The notes below the pieces were generated by a model. It worked only from the letters and a program-made list of their open reading frames with translations. It did no database searches and was not told where the DNA came from. A stretch of 64,000 nucleotides of DNA, from the NCBI RefSeq assembly GCF_003711515.1, contig NW_021167083.1, positions 302,712 through 366,711 on the forward strand. The letters are read 5' to 3'. The stretch's first letter is position 1. Every line of letters starts with the position of its first letter. This stretch comes from Sodiomyces alkalinus F11 (taxonomy: Eukaryota > Ascomycota > Sordariomycetes > Glomerellales > Plectosphaerellaceae). Of the stretch, positions 47,671 through 59,932 are shown one piece after another. A program made the translations under genes and the position numbers.

Positions 47671-50600
47671 ATGGCTCCGAGAAAGCGTACAAGACCCAAC
47701 CCAGAGTCCACGAACCCCTCAACAGAAACTACGTCACCGACTCCGACTCCGACGTCCTCAACACTCGAAGCAGCGTCAACCCCAGCATCCGCACCCGCAC
47801 CCGCACCCGCCCCTGTACTTGCACCTGCACTTGCACCCGCCCCAGAACCCGAACCAGCAGATGTGGGAGGCGGTATGGCGCCGAAGAATCGGTGCAGAAA
47901 CGACATTGACCCGAGCTGCCCATCCGATACCCAAAAACAAGTACGCCATTCTATCTTCCCCCCCCCTAACAGGCACCAGCCAGACGAGACGAGGGCGTAG
48001 CTTACCCTGACTCTGTGATTTTCAGGTCCATAAGACCAAGAGCTGGTATGGGTCATGGCCCAGAACTCCCAACAAGTCATCCGCCTCGACTCCCCAGATC
48101 GCTCGCGAGACCATACACGGGGGTACCGTGAAACCTCCCACGACACCCGACCTGCGGAAGTATGAACCGAAGAAGACCAGCGATCCCGTCCACCCCCCCG
48201 AAGATGCAGACGACGAACCGGCCACCCTACCCGATGACGGCGAAAGCACTCTCCAAGCTTCGGAAGCATCACAGCACAGTTCTGGTTCAATAACTGCCAA
48301 AGAACCGGATACGGAGGGCGAACCGGCAGACAACCACCAGCAAGCCATTTCAACCAACGACGACGACACTTCGGCCAAAGACCATCCCCTTGCACAACAG
48401 CCAGTGTCCCCGCAGGGCCCAGCCGTGTCTTCGGGTTGGTTTGGTTGGCTGGCGCGGTCCACGGCAGTAGATTCCATGCTTGGTCATTCGACAGAATCTC
48501 CGTCACAGACACTGGTTGAGGAGCAGCAGGACAAGCAACAGCAACAAGACGAGCAACAGCAACAGGACAAGCAACAGCAACAGGACGAGCAACAGCAACA
48601 GGACAAGCAACAGCAACAGGACGAGCAGCAGAATCAGCAGAAAACCGGGGACGAAACGAGAGCCGAAACCTCTAGTAATCCAGTTCCCGAGACACCGACA
48701 GCAAAGGCAGAAGAATCCCAACCACCACCTGCTGCTACTGCGCCATCGGGCTGGTTAAGCTTTTGGGCGACGACTCCCAAACCGGCATCCAGCACGCAAG
48801 ACGAACCCTCGATGCCCTCCCTGCCGAACGAATCCCAGAGTACAGCAGAGTCTCATGACACCCCGATGCCCGATGCCCCTCCACCACCACCACCGACATC
48901 CGAGTCACCACAGTCACCTGCGCCTTCTGCCGGCTCTACCTGGGCCTTCTGGTCCCGAGATATGCGGTCCAAACGCGGCACCGAGCCCGCTTCTCGAAAG
49001 CCACAGTCGCATTCGGAATCCGGAGAGCTTGCCGTCATTGGGCAAGGCTCAGAAGCCAAGCCTGAGCCAGCTTGCGGCATGGAGGTCACCGGCGCCCAAT
49101 GTCTCGATACCCAGAAGGAAGTAAACACCAAACAAAAGTCCGTGACGGGAAAGAAGGCGAAGAGGATTCGCCCCGAGTCCATGGACCTCGACGATGCCGC
49201 CTCCGTACGTTCAGGTGCCTCTACGTCAACAGCGCCTCAGCCTGCGGCCCCGTCGAAAACGTCTGCCGTCGACTCTACGCAAGCCAGCGCCAAGAAGAAA
49301 CAGCAATCCATTTCGGCTTCGGAGAGCCCGGCCAAAACTCTCCCTCCCAATCTCCTGCTTCCATCCTTTAGTAGCACCTATCGCATGAAAGACAACCCGT
49401 CCATCATCAAGCAAATCGGCCAGTTTTTACTTCGGACCCAGCAGCCACCCACGAACCACGTGTTCAGGGTCAAGGATCCGCCCAAGATCAAGAAGGCCAT
49501 AGCCATCGGTGTCCACGGCCTGTTTCCCGCTTCCTACCTCAGGCCCATGATCGGGCAGCCGACGGGAACGTCGATTCGTCTGGCCAACCAATGTGCCGAG
49601 AGCATCAGGAGATGGGTCGATGGCCACGGATGCGCCGACTGTGAGATCGAAAAGGTCGCGCTAGAAGGCGAGGGCAAGATCGCAGACAGGGTGGACAATC
49701 TGTGGAAGCTGCTCCTGAACTGGATCGACCACATCCGGGGCGCCGACCTGATCATACTGGCCTGCCATTCGCAGGGCGTGCCCGTTGCCGTCATCTTGTT
49801 GGCGAAGCTGATCGACCTGGGCATCATCACCGACGCCAGAATTGGAGTTTGTGCAATGGGTGAGTCCGACGCAGTCTCCGGAGTCTTCCAGTCTGGACTT
49901 GTAGCCTATCTACTAACTTTCAACGACTTAGCCGGCGTTTCACTTGGGCCCTTCCCAGACTACAAATCCAGCATGGCCATGTTGATGGGGAACGCGGCCG
50001 AGTTGTGGCAATTCTCGAACCCCGAAAGTGAAGTGTCTAAGCGATATGAAGTGGCTCTGAAAGAGGTTCTGGAATACGGCGTTCGGATGACCTACATCGG
50101 TAGCATCGACGACCAACTCGTGCCGCTAGAGGTAGAGCACCCGGACACTGCCATCTCCCCTTTGTGTCATGAATTGGGTTATTGACAGTCTTCCAGTCGG
50201 CCATATATTCACCCGCTTCTCACCCATACATCTATCGGGCCGTCTTCATAGATGGACGAATCCATGCGCCAGACTTGTGAGCGTCTTCTGCTCTTCCCTT
50301 CTTCCGTTATTTCCACCTATTCTCTTTCAGTAGCCTCATCGCCACCTCAATTGGTTACACCATCTAACCGTCCACAGCATCGCACACCTCGTAGGCTTTG
50401 CCCTCAAACTTCGCAACCTTGGCATCTCCGACCACGGTCTCATCCGCGAGCTCTCCACCCCTCTCGCCGGGTCCCTCTACTCGGGGGAAGGCCACTCCCG
50501 CCTCTACTGGGACGACCAGGTATACGACCTCGCCGTGGCCCACGCCCTCGAGACGACCGACATCCCCCCGCACGCCCCGAACAGGCAGTGCCACATCCGC

Positions 50601-50837
50601 CACCACCGTCCGCCCCGTCCCGAAGGAGCCGCCGGCAACGTTGGCGCGAGCCTCGCCAACCCGAACCCGTACCACCTCCCCTGGATCATGCGCGGCCTGC
50701 TCGAAGAAGACTTCGTCAAGACGGAGCTTTCCTCGGAGGCGGACGAGCTGCTGCGCCAGTTTGACGTGTGGAAGCCTGTTACCAAGGCGTTGAAAGACGT
50801 CAAATATCGCCTCGAGGCCGTGCGGTCTAAAATTTGA
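47671..50837 (+). CDS. YML020W-like alpha/beta hydrolase of unknown function
   Basis: Five exons (47671-47940, 48026-49859, 49932-50131, 50197-50276, 50378-50837), 947 residues, all joins in frame. The N-terminal half (to about 560) is disordered: Pro/Ala/Thr-rich, two SGWxxxWA motifs, and a QQQQDK/QQQQDE tandem. The C-terminal half is the conserved fungal domain: IAIGVHGLFPASYLRPMIG, VALEGEGKIADRVDNLWKLL, the nucleophile elbow ACHSQGVP with Ser672, RIGVCAM|AGVSLGPFPDYK, GSIDDQLVPLE, SHPYIYRAVFIDGRIHAPD, FALKLRNLGISDHGLIREL and LYSGEGHSRLYWDD. The S. cerevisiae homologue I recall is YML020W, uncharacterised. The retained His and Asp (GHSR, DDQL) could complete a triad, but activity is unproven. 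The third intron uses the second of two nearby AGs. Confidence 0.88.
48520..48640 (+). repeat. 18-bp coding minisatellite (QQQQDK/QQQQDE)
   Basis: About six to seven tandem 18-bp units (gac-aag/gag followed by four Gln codons) within exon 2 of the YML020W-like gene, encoding alternating DK and DE spacers. Confidence 0.85.
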
Positions 50838-51501
50838 ACTGCTACTCTCTCTCAAGGCGATTGGTCCTCTTTTTTTATTTTTCTTTCTTTCCATTCCTCC
50901 TCCTTTTCATTTCAGCCAGCGAATACTCTTGCGTTGTGCGGATTCGTTCTTCTAGACTTTGGCCTGTGGTGATAGACGCATGGCTCGCATGCCGCGTGGC
51001 CGAGGGCTGTCTAAGAGTTGCACAGGAGCAGACGGATACACGATAGAGGCGAACATGGGAACTGTTAATTATTAGTGTAAATACCCAGGTGTCTCGGAAG
51101 GTTGGGAGAAATAGTACCCACGGGCGTTTTAATGCGAATACCGCAGTTCGGGGAACGGTAGCAATGATATGCACAGCGGTTCCCTCACCTTGGACGTATC
51201 GCACCACTCTATCAGTAATATCGAACCCTAGTAGGAAGACAGTAATATTTGTTGTACATGATTCTATGATACTCGCAGGAGATGCGGACACTCATATGGG
51301 GGACGAATCTCCCATTTTCGTTCCTCCATCTCGGAACGACTCCGTCCCAACACGGTATATACCCATTACCCATTCCATACCACGGGGCTCAAGCGTAGAA
51401 TAGCAACAACACCATCCGAATGCAAATAGTATGTTCTTACAGANNNNNNNNNNNNNNNNNNNNNNNNNNNNNNNNNNNNNNNNNNNNNCGGTACGTCTCC
51501 C
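50838..51501. other. Intergenic interval with assembly gap
   Basis: 3' side of two convergent genes. It includes a run of N at 51444-51488. No gene is supported in the known bases. Confidence 0.6.
51444..51488. other. Assembly gap (N run)
   Basis: 45 unknown bases; the true size may differ. It ends 13 bp from the stop codon of the mitochondrial processing peptidase gene. Confidence 0.99.
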
Positions 51502-53343
51502 TCACTGCCTCCTCCCAAGCTCCCACCCATAAACCGTATTCTGAATCGCCTCCCAGCTCATGGTATGGGTCGTCACACCATGCGCCTGCGCCTCCTGCAA
51601 CACAACCGTCGGCGCGCCGCTCCCCTTCCCCGGATTCTCCACCAACCCGCCCACCACCATCCTCGCCACGCGGCGGAGGTCATCGACCGTAAGGTCCTCG
51701 ATACGGCGACACATCTCCCTCACCGGGACCTTCCGCCCATGGACCTGTACCTGGCGGCCCAGATCCTCGAGCTCCACCATGCGGCTCTCCAGGTTCATGA
51801 GCAAGCTGGAGCGGAGCTGGTTCTTCGCGCGCTGGACCTCGACGGGCTTGAGGGCCGAGTAGCCGGTGTCGAGGGTGAGGGAGCGCAGCTCGCGGCACAT
51901 GACGTCCAGCATGGGCGCGGTGCGGCCGGGGAGGCAGGAGGCCGAGATGCCGAAGAGGCCCGAGTCGGTGTAGGAGTGGTTGAAGGCCACGCAGCTCTCG
52001 ACCCAGCCGTGCTGGTTCAGCACGTTGGTGTAGAGGCGGCTGTACATGCCCTTGCCCGGCCCGCCGGCGGAGAAGGAGCCCCCGCCGCCGAGGAGGGTTT
52101 GGAGCGTCGCGAGGGCGTAGATGTCGTCGGACGAGATGGGGAGGCCTTCGAAGGCGAGGTGGATGTGCGAGAAGGTCGGCATCGTCGGGCTCAGGGAGGG
52201 GGGCTGCGGCGGGAGGGACATGAAGCCGCCGGTGTAGTGGGAGGGTTGGAAGATGTCCGAGGAGGAGGAGGTGGGACCGGAGGAGGATGGTGACGACGAT
52301 ACGGAAGCGCTGGCGGATGCGGAGGTGGAGAGGTTCTTGAAGAAGGGGACTTTGGAGAGGAGGCCGGACGACGTCGACGAGGAGGAGGACGACGATGCTG
52401 AGGAGATGGAAGAAGGGGAGGACGGCGCCGACCATGTGGAACCACCGTTGCTGCTGCTACCAGAGCCCAGAGACGACGTCTCCGAACCAGTCCTCGCAAA
52501 AGCCGAAACGGGCTTCTCACTCGCCTTCATATCCCCGAAATGCAGGTCCGCCAACCGCACCGCCTCGGCATGGTCCACGCCCGCAAAGGCAAGCACGATG
52601 CGCTCAGGCCGGTAAAAGGCCTCCCGGTACGCGCGGATCGTGGACCCATCGATGACACGCAGCCGCTCCTCGGGACACAGCAGCGGGTTCCCCAGGGTAT
52701 TCCCCTTGAAAGCAGCCATGTGGACCAGCTCCGGCAAGATGAGGTCCGGCTTGCTCCAAATCTCCGAGACCTCGTACGCGGCCGTGCCGAGCTGCTGCTC
52801 GACCTCCTCGTCCGTCAGGAGCGGGTCGCGGATGGTCTCGGCCAGCAGCCCGACCGTGGTGGGCACCGACGCGTTGAAGGTGGCGGCCTGGTACATCATG
52901 GCCTCGCGGGACGACGCGCACTGGATGTTCCCGCCCAGGGCCTCGACCTGCTCCAGCATGTCGTCGGCCGACCGCCGCGTCGTCGACTTGAAGGCGAGCC
53001 GGTCCATGATGTGGCTCACCCCGCGGAGGGATTCGCTCTCGTACCGCGAGCCGGCGTCGATATAGACCCCCACGCCCGAGAAGGAACCCGGGAGGGCTTC
53101 GGAGGCGACGCGCAGCCCGTTGGGGAGCGTCGTGATGTGGTCGAGTTCGGTGGGCTCTTTGGGGATGGCGTCGACGATGGTGGCGTGTGTTCTCCGGCTT
53201 GTCTTCGCCGCGGTTGTTACCGATGGGGAGACGAGACGGTGGCGGCTGGGGAGGGAGAGTTGGAGGCCGCGGGTTGCGGAGAGGTGGGATCGGGTTCGGG
53301 AGACGACGCCCGTGGGCAGCCGCGAGGCTATAGATCGCAGCAT
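51502..53343 (-). CDS. mas2: Mitochondrial processing peptidase, alpha subunit
   Basis: Intronless, 613 residues, start at the ATG at 53343. The N-terminus (MLRSIASRLPTGVVSRTRSH, Arg/Ser-rich) is a mitochondrial presequence. The M16 fold begins TTLPNGLRVASEALPGSFSGVGVYIDAGSR. The zinc motif is degenerate (SHIMDRLAF in place of HxxEH), as expected for the non-catalytic alpha subunit, and the alpha-specific glycine-rich loop is present (LLGGGGSFSAGGPGKGM). It recognises presequences and, with the beta subunit, removes them in the matrix. A Ser-rich low-complexity insert of about 75 residues (about 295-370) separates the two halves and is longer than in the yeast protein. The C-terminus (GWELGRRQ) is at the edge of an assembly gap but intact. 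Confidence 0.96.
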   Translation of the reverse strand: MLRSIASRLPTGVVSRTRSHLSATRGLQLSLPSRHRLVSPSVTTAAKTSRRTHATIVDAIPKEPTELDHITTLPNGLRVASEALPGSFSGVGVYIDAGSRYESESLRGVSHIMDRLAFKSTTRRSADDMLEQVEALGGNIQCASSREAMMYQAATFNASVPTTVGLLAETIRDPLLTDEEVEQQLGTAAYEVSEIWSKPDLILPELVHMAAFKGNTLGNPLLCPEERLRVIDGSTIRAYREAFYRPERIVLAFAGVDHAEAVRLADLHFGDMKASEKPVSAFARTGSETSSLGSGSSSNGGSTWSAPSSPSSISSASSSSSSSTSSGLLSKVPFFKNLSTSASASASVSSSPSSSGPTSSSSDIFQPSHYTGGFMSLPPQPPSLSPTMPTFSHIHLAFEGLPISSDDIYALATLQTLLGGGGSFSAGGPGKGMYSRLYTNVLNQHGWVESCVAFNHSYTDSGLFGISASCLPGRTAPMLDVMCRELRSLTLDTGYSALKPVEVQRAKNQLRSSLLMNLESRMVELEDLGRQVQVHGRKVPVREMCRRIEDLTVDDLRRVARMVVGGLVENPGKGSGAPTVVLQEAQAHGVTTHTMSWEAIQNTVYGWELGRRQ

Positions 53344-54315
53344 GGCTGGGTCGACGTAGCGCGCATTTGCTAGCCGGGAGAGATTGGGAGGTTGTGGGAT
53401 GCTAATCGTACACAAGAACGTAGGGAAGGTAGTACGTCTCGTGTTGGGGCTGAGAGGGAGTGGACGGAGAGATGGTTGAAGCTGGATGAATAGATGGGAG
53501 ATAATGGTGATGTCTTTGGTCAACGCCGATGAACGACGAAAAATTATGGAACGCCACAGGAGGCGTCAACATGGGGCTTATCGGCTTATCGACTTCGGTT
53601 TATCGGTGAAACGTCGGATCAACAAAATACCGCCGAGGCTAAAACGGTCCCCTACACATAACATTAACCTCGTGGCGACATTTGCTTTTATAGGTACCTG
53701 TCCATATAACATAGGTGGCAAGGTACGGACCGACAGTATAAATCCAACAAGCGATCAAGACGTGGGGCAAAGTCTCGAGCCAACGTCCCTCCTGACCTCT
53801 ACCAGGTACATAGGTAGGTGTACAATGTTAAGGTAAGGTACGGAGTATGGGGTACAATCACGCTCACTACCTATCACAGGGGGACTGAATGGACATGCTC
53901 CATACAGCTAAAAGAGATCAAGCACCGAAGAATAGTCAACCCAACGTATAAACAAGGAAAATATACTATATAATTCAATGAGAAACAGTCTTCAAAGCTC
54001 CCAGTACCTCAAAACCTGTCCAAACCCGTCATCCTCGCCCAGAGCACCCCGCCACTTTTCCACGAATTCAACCCCCCTGATGCTGCAGGTCATTTGCTTG
54101 TCCGTTGTCGTGGATCTCCCCAGATACTTCATATTTATATACGCATGTATGAAACCATCATCCCTCTCCCTCGTGCTAAAAAAAATCCAAGACCCGTATT
54201 CCGCTGGCTATGCGATTGTGCATGGAAAGAATAGCATTTCTAAGCCGCCTCTTGCAAACAAATGAAAAAACGAGAACAGAGAACACCGAGCACGACAACA
54301 ACACACAAGGTGCAA
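53344..54315. other. Intergenic interval
   Basis: Upstream of the MPP gene and downstream of the FHA-RING gene. It contains GGTACC-type motifs near 53690 and 53800-53850. No gene supported. Confidence 0.5.
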
Positions 54316-56294
54316 TCAGCGTTCGGACTCCCCCTCCGCGGCTTCATCGAGACTCCGCATCCCAGTCCCTTCCGACGCCGAGCCGGCTCGGCTGCCCGCC
54401 GCGCTCCCGTCAAAGACCCAAGGCCCCGCATCGTTCCGCGGCGTGATGGGTCCTTCCACCCCGCCATTCTGCGTCGGCGGCGACGGCGTCCGGCCCCTCG
54501 TCGAACTGTTCGACCGTGACCTGTGCCGGGGCAGCATGGAGAGCGGCCGGATGGCCAGCGGCTGCGACACCGAGTGCGGGATGAGCGTCATGTGGGCTAA
54601 TCGTGCGGCGCTCGACTGCCGGCGCACTTCCCTCGCCGCGTCGCTGTCGTCTCGGCTACTCCTCGACCCGCTACTGTCTCGTGTCCTGGGAAGAGGCTGC
54701 GTGGGAGCTGGCGGGGCTGGCGGGGCTGGCGGGGCTAACGGCGCTGTTGGAACGGGCGGAGCCGGCGGGGGATTGTCAACTTGAGGGGTCGAGTCGGCGT
54801 TATCCTCGGCCTTTACCGGCTCGTCCATGTCGACCTGGTCCCAGTCTTCTTCCGGATCTTCGATATCAGCCTCCAAGTCTGCCGCCATACGGCAGTTGGG
54901 GCACACGAAGATGGGGTACTGGGGATTGTTCAGAAGCGACCGAATACACTTGTAATGCCAGGTGTGGGAGCATGGGGCCACAAAAAGAGACTGGCAGGGC
55001 TGTAGGGAATGCGTCAGCAGGTGAACGAGCATAGTACACGATGTCCAAGGGGGGCCGCCGGGGCAAAAAAAAAAGGGGGGGGAGGATCCAGTACGCACCG
55101 CAATCGAGTTGAGGCAAATGGAACAATCTTGCGAGGAACTATTCGCCGAGTCGCCGCCAGCGGACGCCATGATCCGCAATCTTTTGTGAGTCGTAACGCT
55201 AAAGGAGGAGTTAGCACCGGCTGCTCCGAGCGCGATTGCCGAGTAACGACAGAAAAAAAAGGAGAAAAACAAAAGGATGTTCCATACTTAAAAGCGTTGG
55301 GCTTGTTCTGCCAGCCACGGTTCAACTCAAGCCTCATCTTGACGCAACGGAAAATCATCTCCTCGCCGCCCTTGAAATCGATGCCCAGTTGCACAATATC
55401 GCCGTCGTTCACCGGAAACGGCTTCGACTCGGTGCCGGGCGGGCTGAGGCGGATATGGTTGAGGAACGTGCCGGACGAGCTCTTGACGTCCTTGATGTAC
55501 CATTTCCCTCCTTCGTACCAGAACTCGCAGTGCCGACGACTGACGACCTTGCTCTTGAAGCCCACGGGGGACGACGACGGCACGTTGCTCGGCACGTTCG
55601 GTTGGGCGTCGCGCTCGGAATACCGGCCCACGCGGATCTGCTCGGTACCGGTCGGTAGGGTTCTCGCGATGGGACTGAACGAGAGGCTAGGGCGGGTGGC
55701 ACGTGGATCGAAATACGCCGAGAAGCGGATGGAAGGCAAAGGTTCGGAGGGGGAGGTGCTGCTGCCGGCGGCACCGGTAGGGGCGGCCTGGGGTGGCGTC
55801 GTCTCCGGCGGCGACCCCGTCTCCGGCAACCCCGTCCCGTTCATGGTGTTTCCAGCCGGCACGCCGGGAGAGTAAGCGGGCGGTTCGTCGAGAATGGTAT
55901 CGAGTCGTGGGCCGACCGCACCGGGAGATGATGAGAAGGGCGCCGAGAAGTAGTTGTCCGCCGCGGTATGGGCGGCGGACGACTCGACTTCAGCACCGGG
56001 GAACGGGGGAGGCGAGGTGGGCGAGTGGCCGAAAGAGTGAACGATCGAGTCGGACCGGGAAGCAGACGCCTGCTGGGACGAAGGTGCAGGAACGGATGAC
56101 GACTGGCCGTGGTTGTTGGTACTGGTATTGGTATGATGCGAGTTATGTTCTCTCGAAAGCAGGTGGTTGTGGGTATAATTCCTCAGATAGCTGAGTCCAC
56201 GGAGCCTCCTGGATGTCGTAGACGATGTATTGTTGGCGGTCAAAGGCGCGCCTGGACCCACGGGGGGCGGAGAGGAGACAGGTTGGGTAAACAT
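54316..56294 (-). CDS. FHA-RING E3 ubiquitin ligase (Dma1/CHFR-like)
   Basis: Three exons (55288-56294, 55099-55198, 54316-54999), 596 residues. After a Ser/Pro/Asn-rich N-terminus (about 200 residues) comes an FHA domain (about 215-330: QIRVGRYSERD, VVSRRHCEFWYEGGKWYIKD, SSGTFLNHIRLS, VQLGIDF) that reads phospho-Thr. Next is a C3H2C3 RING: C361, C364, C379, H381, H384, C387, C402, C405. The order FHA then RING is that of Dma1/Dma2 and Chf1/2, which act in spindle-position and septation checkpoints. The C-terminal about 190 residues are Pro/Ala- and Ser-rich and disordered. The two introns fall exactly before and inside the RING (SIA|PCQS). No transmembrane segment. Confidence 0.95.
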
Positions 56295-57682
56295 TATACA
56301 AGTTTGGTAGGTTCGGCGCCAGAGGTTTTAGGTCGGGGCAGGGAGAAGGGGGCTGCCCGAGGCGTCGGAATGCGTCGTTCTCTCGGAGTGTCGCGTGTCC
56401 TCTTTTTTTTTTTTTTTTTCGTTCTTCTTCTTTTCTTCTTCGAGTGTCCGATGTTGTTTATAGGAGGGCGTCCGAGAATCAAAGGGGCGCGGTCGGGGCA
56501 GGGCGTGAGGAACGAGCCTCTGACGGAGAGGCGAGAGAAAGGGTCGGGCACGGTCGCGAGGAGTCAAGGGGAAGATAAGGATACTGACGAACAAAGTAGG
56601 AATGCGAAAGAAGAAGAAAGAGGGGGAGACGAGTCGATCTTCGAAAATCGGAGTTGTTAAGGCACAGGGTCATCTAGGGTTGGAGGAGGGGAAGAGTGTA
56701 AAAGGAGGAAGACGAAGACGAAGTTGTGAAGTGACCGGACCAGACCCACACTGGATGGACCAGGACGAGACTTGGGCCGTGGGTTTCTTTTTGGATTTTG
56801 GATGCGCTTAGAGAGTGGAGTCGATCAGGCGACCAGTACACGATACTTCGTACCAGGCTAGGCTGACTGCAGTTGCAGGGGTCGTGGTTGCAGGGATTTT
56901 GGCGACCAACTTGGGACGGCGGTCGCGACCTGTTGTGAAGTCTGTCAAGCAACTGGGCTTCCAGTTTTTGTCAGCGAGTCCAACTGTCTAACGGTATACT
57001 CCGTACCCTGTACAGTACCGCTAATACCCCTTGGGTCCGTACTCTGTAAGGTACCTTAGGTACTGTACGTGTACGGACTGTGCGGATATCTGTACGAGGT
57101 ACCCGTATCAATACGGAGTACCATAAAACGTATGCACAAGTGAGAAGTCAAAATGATAATGACAGCTCGACTTGAAAGGGGAAGAAAAAGAAAAAGAAAG
57201 GAAACCCCCTAAGGCTGCTTTTTGTCTCCCCCCCTAATTGCTATCATTTGAGCTACCCAAACATGTATCCGTCATAGTATGTACAGGTATGGATCCAGTG
57301 GGGAAAAATGCCAATGGGCGTTGGTCTTGATGAGAGGGATCCTACCTACCTCGTTGTAAAGCGATCAAAATGCCACCAGAGTACAGCACTTTATGGGCGT
57401 CGAGTCGCACCCAAGACGACTGGTGCGATGGAAGGGTATGACCGAGGATTGAAAGATCGTAGGTGGGTCTGAGGTGCGGTGGGAAACGGAAGGAGGCGAT
57501 GGGAGGGGAGTCGAGGCGAGGCGAGCGTGAGACGGAATAGGAAGATGGGAGATGAAAGATACAGGGGAAATGCGAAGTTGCAGTCCGCGTAATTGGAGAA
57601 CTCTTCGTTGAAAGAGGAGAATAGAACAAGAAAAAGAAGACACTAAACAGACCGTGGCACGAGTAAAGGAAACCCCCCGAGT
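56295..57682. other. Intergenic interval bordering the repeat nest
   Basis: 5' side of the FHA-RING gene, with a poly-T run at about 56403-56420 and palindromic GGTACCTTAGGTAC motifs near 57050. Short open frames show no domain. It ends at the inferred left edge of the retrotransposon nest. Confidence 0.5.
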
Positions 57683-58515
57683 TGTTGGATATTGGCGAAT
57701 CTGTCTAGCATATCGGGACCGATCCGTAGAGTTAATACCTGCATTAATTACTGTCAGATGCCTATAGCCACCTTATCGGGGTGTGACTTACGCTATTCCT
57801 GTAGACGGATGGGGTACTTCCGACCGATGTATCCATATTAATTTCCCCTCCTTTTACTTTATAGTTAGATATTTCCGCAGAGTATCTTTTACTCTTCTTT
57901 AATGCATGTATATATCTTTTACGTACCTTATTTGTGTGCTAATAGTTATAAGCCCGGCGTTCTAATAAATAAAGCTATTCCGATAGATCCTGCAGCTTTA
58001 AGGCAGTCAAAATAGCCTTGAGTCTATAGTGGTTAGCTTAGTATTATTAGCTATGTCCGCCTGCTTTATTTTAACCGTTATTCCGTTAATTAAAAATCGC
58101 TTAATCCCCTTATATTTAAATCGCTTAACTCGCTTAACTCGCTTAAGTCCTATATCGTTCTATCGCTCCTTATTTAATCGATTATTATAGTCGGTTTCGA
58201 TAGTTTATTTCCCTATAATCCTAGTTAGCCAGACGATAGCCTTAACTGCGATGTTACCCACGATAGGCTATACGATCCTTACCTCACTAAAAGAATAGCG
58301 TCGTTAGATCGAGGCTATTATATAGATAGCCTACGCTAACCAGGTCTCTAACCTTATTAATCCAGACCTTAAGGAATCTAAACGTCCTTCAAAGCTTAAA
58401 TCCTCGGAACCTCTAGAGCTAGAAGAAGGTGACGAAGATAATACCTAGGATCGTAAGTTTAAGCTATAGAACGTAAAAGAGAATAAATATTAGTAATAGC
58501 AACGTGGTCTAGCTA

Positions 58516-58990
58516 CTCTTCACGACTATATCGCGAAGATAGTTAATCCTAACCTTAAAGATTAGTACGCGGGGAAGAAGGAGGTTAAAGATATCCTGAT
58601 CGCCTTAAAGGACTATCTTAAACCTACTAACGCTACCTAGAAGTCCCTAGTTAAGAAGAGATAGGAAGAATATATATACAATATACGGAGGATACCCTAT
58701 AAGCGTTAGCTTTAGGACTTTATATCGCTATACCGAGATTCGAAGACCTATAGTGTTAGATCTTCTAATACTATAGAGGATTAACTTAACGTGTTTTTTA
58801 GGGCTATCGGTACTATAGATCTAGAGTGGTTAGAGGCGCGTTTTATAGAGATTTTAAGGGAAGATAAGGAAGATAAACCTACTGTCGAAGAGGTTATAAA
58901 CGAATATACGGTTTAGTTACGCTATAGGTATCCCTATAGGCTTAATAAGAAGCCTATAGCGTTATCGTTCTATATAGCGATATTCCTAGG
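58516..58990 (+). pseudogene. copia gag remnant
   Basis: A continuous frame with several TAG/TAA codons and no indel over about 470 bp; conserved features include a KKEVKDILIALKDYLKP helix and GTIDLEWLEARF. It is dead by point mutation, not by drift of frame. Confidence 0.65.
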
Positions 58991-59932
58991 AAAGGATGAA
59001 AATAGTAGATAGTAGCCTGTTAATTAGGAAGGTAGAGAAAAGAGGATTCTTCGGTAAGGGAATTTATCTACGATTACGTTAAGATAGGAAGAGCTAAACG
59101 CTACTACTATCCGTGGAGTAGCTGCCCGAATATTAATCCGACGCGCCGCTAAAAGGGCTTTACGCCCTTGAAGGAGGTAGTGGAACGCTACGACCGCGTT
59201 ATTAAGAGCTAGAGTGCTTCTAAGTAAAAGAAGTTTAGGGAGTATATTAAAAAGGATATCGATAAGGCTAAAAATAAGGCAAAAGAGTCTAAAGCTAAGT
59301 TATTAGAAAAAGATTAGTCTAAGGAAGTATCTAATTTCGTTAATAATAAGGAAGAGGATTCTAACGATAGCTTTTACGATATATATTTTACCTTTAATTT
59401 CGTGGGAAAAGAGGTGGTATTATCGACCTCGCCGTCGGTTTTCTCGCTCCTATAGACTAAACAGGTGGTTAGTAATAACCTGTTTAATTAGTTATTAATC
59501 GATTCGGGGTCTTTAAGGTATATAACTAATTAACGCTACCTGCTTAAGGACTTCTAGCCTGCTGCTATTATCGTTAGATTTTAGATAGGTGGCGGCACCT
59601 CTAATCTAATAGAGGGGTACGGCACCCTGTGTCTTTAGGTTAAAGATATAAAAGGACGTCCTTATACCCTTATGCTAAAGAGCGTGGCGTTTATGAATGG
59701 ATATCCTATAACGCTATTAGCGACGCGTAGGTTATAGAAGGATCAGAACGCTATTTTTATGACCGGCAGAGATATTTTAGTAATAGACCGATGTACCTGC
59801 CTACCGTTAATTAACGTTAACGGCTAATATGCCCTTAAACCGACCGAGGGCACGCTATAACGCTTATAGCAGCAGAGCTATTTTAACAGCTTAAGGGAAC
59901 TAAAGTCTATAAGTGTGGCCGACGCCCGTTTA

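Noticed and set aside
49860..49931. Reading the YML020W-like gene through the second intron
   Set aside because: The 72-bp stretch is open, but removing it restores the conserved GVCAMAGVSLGPF junction.
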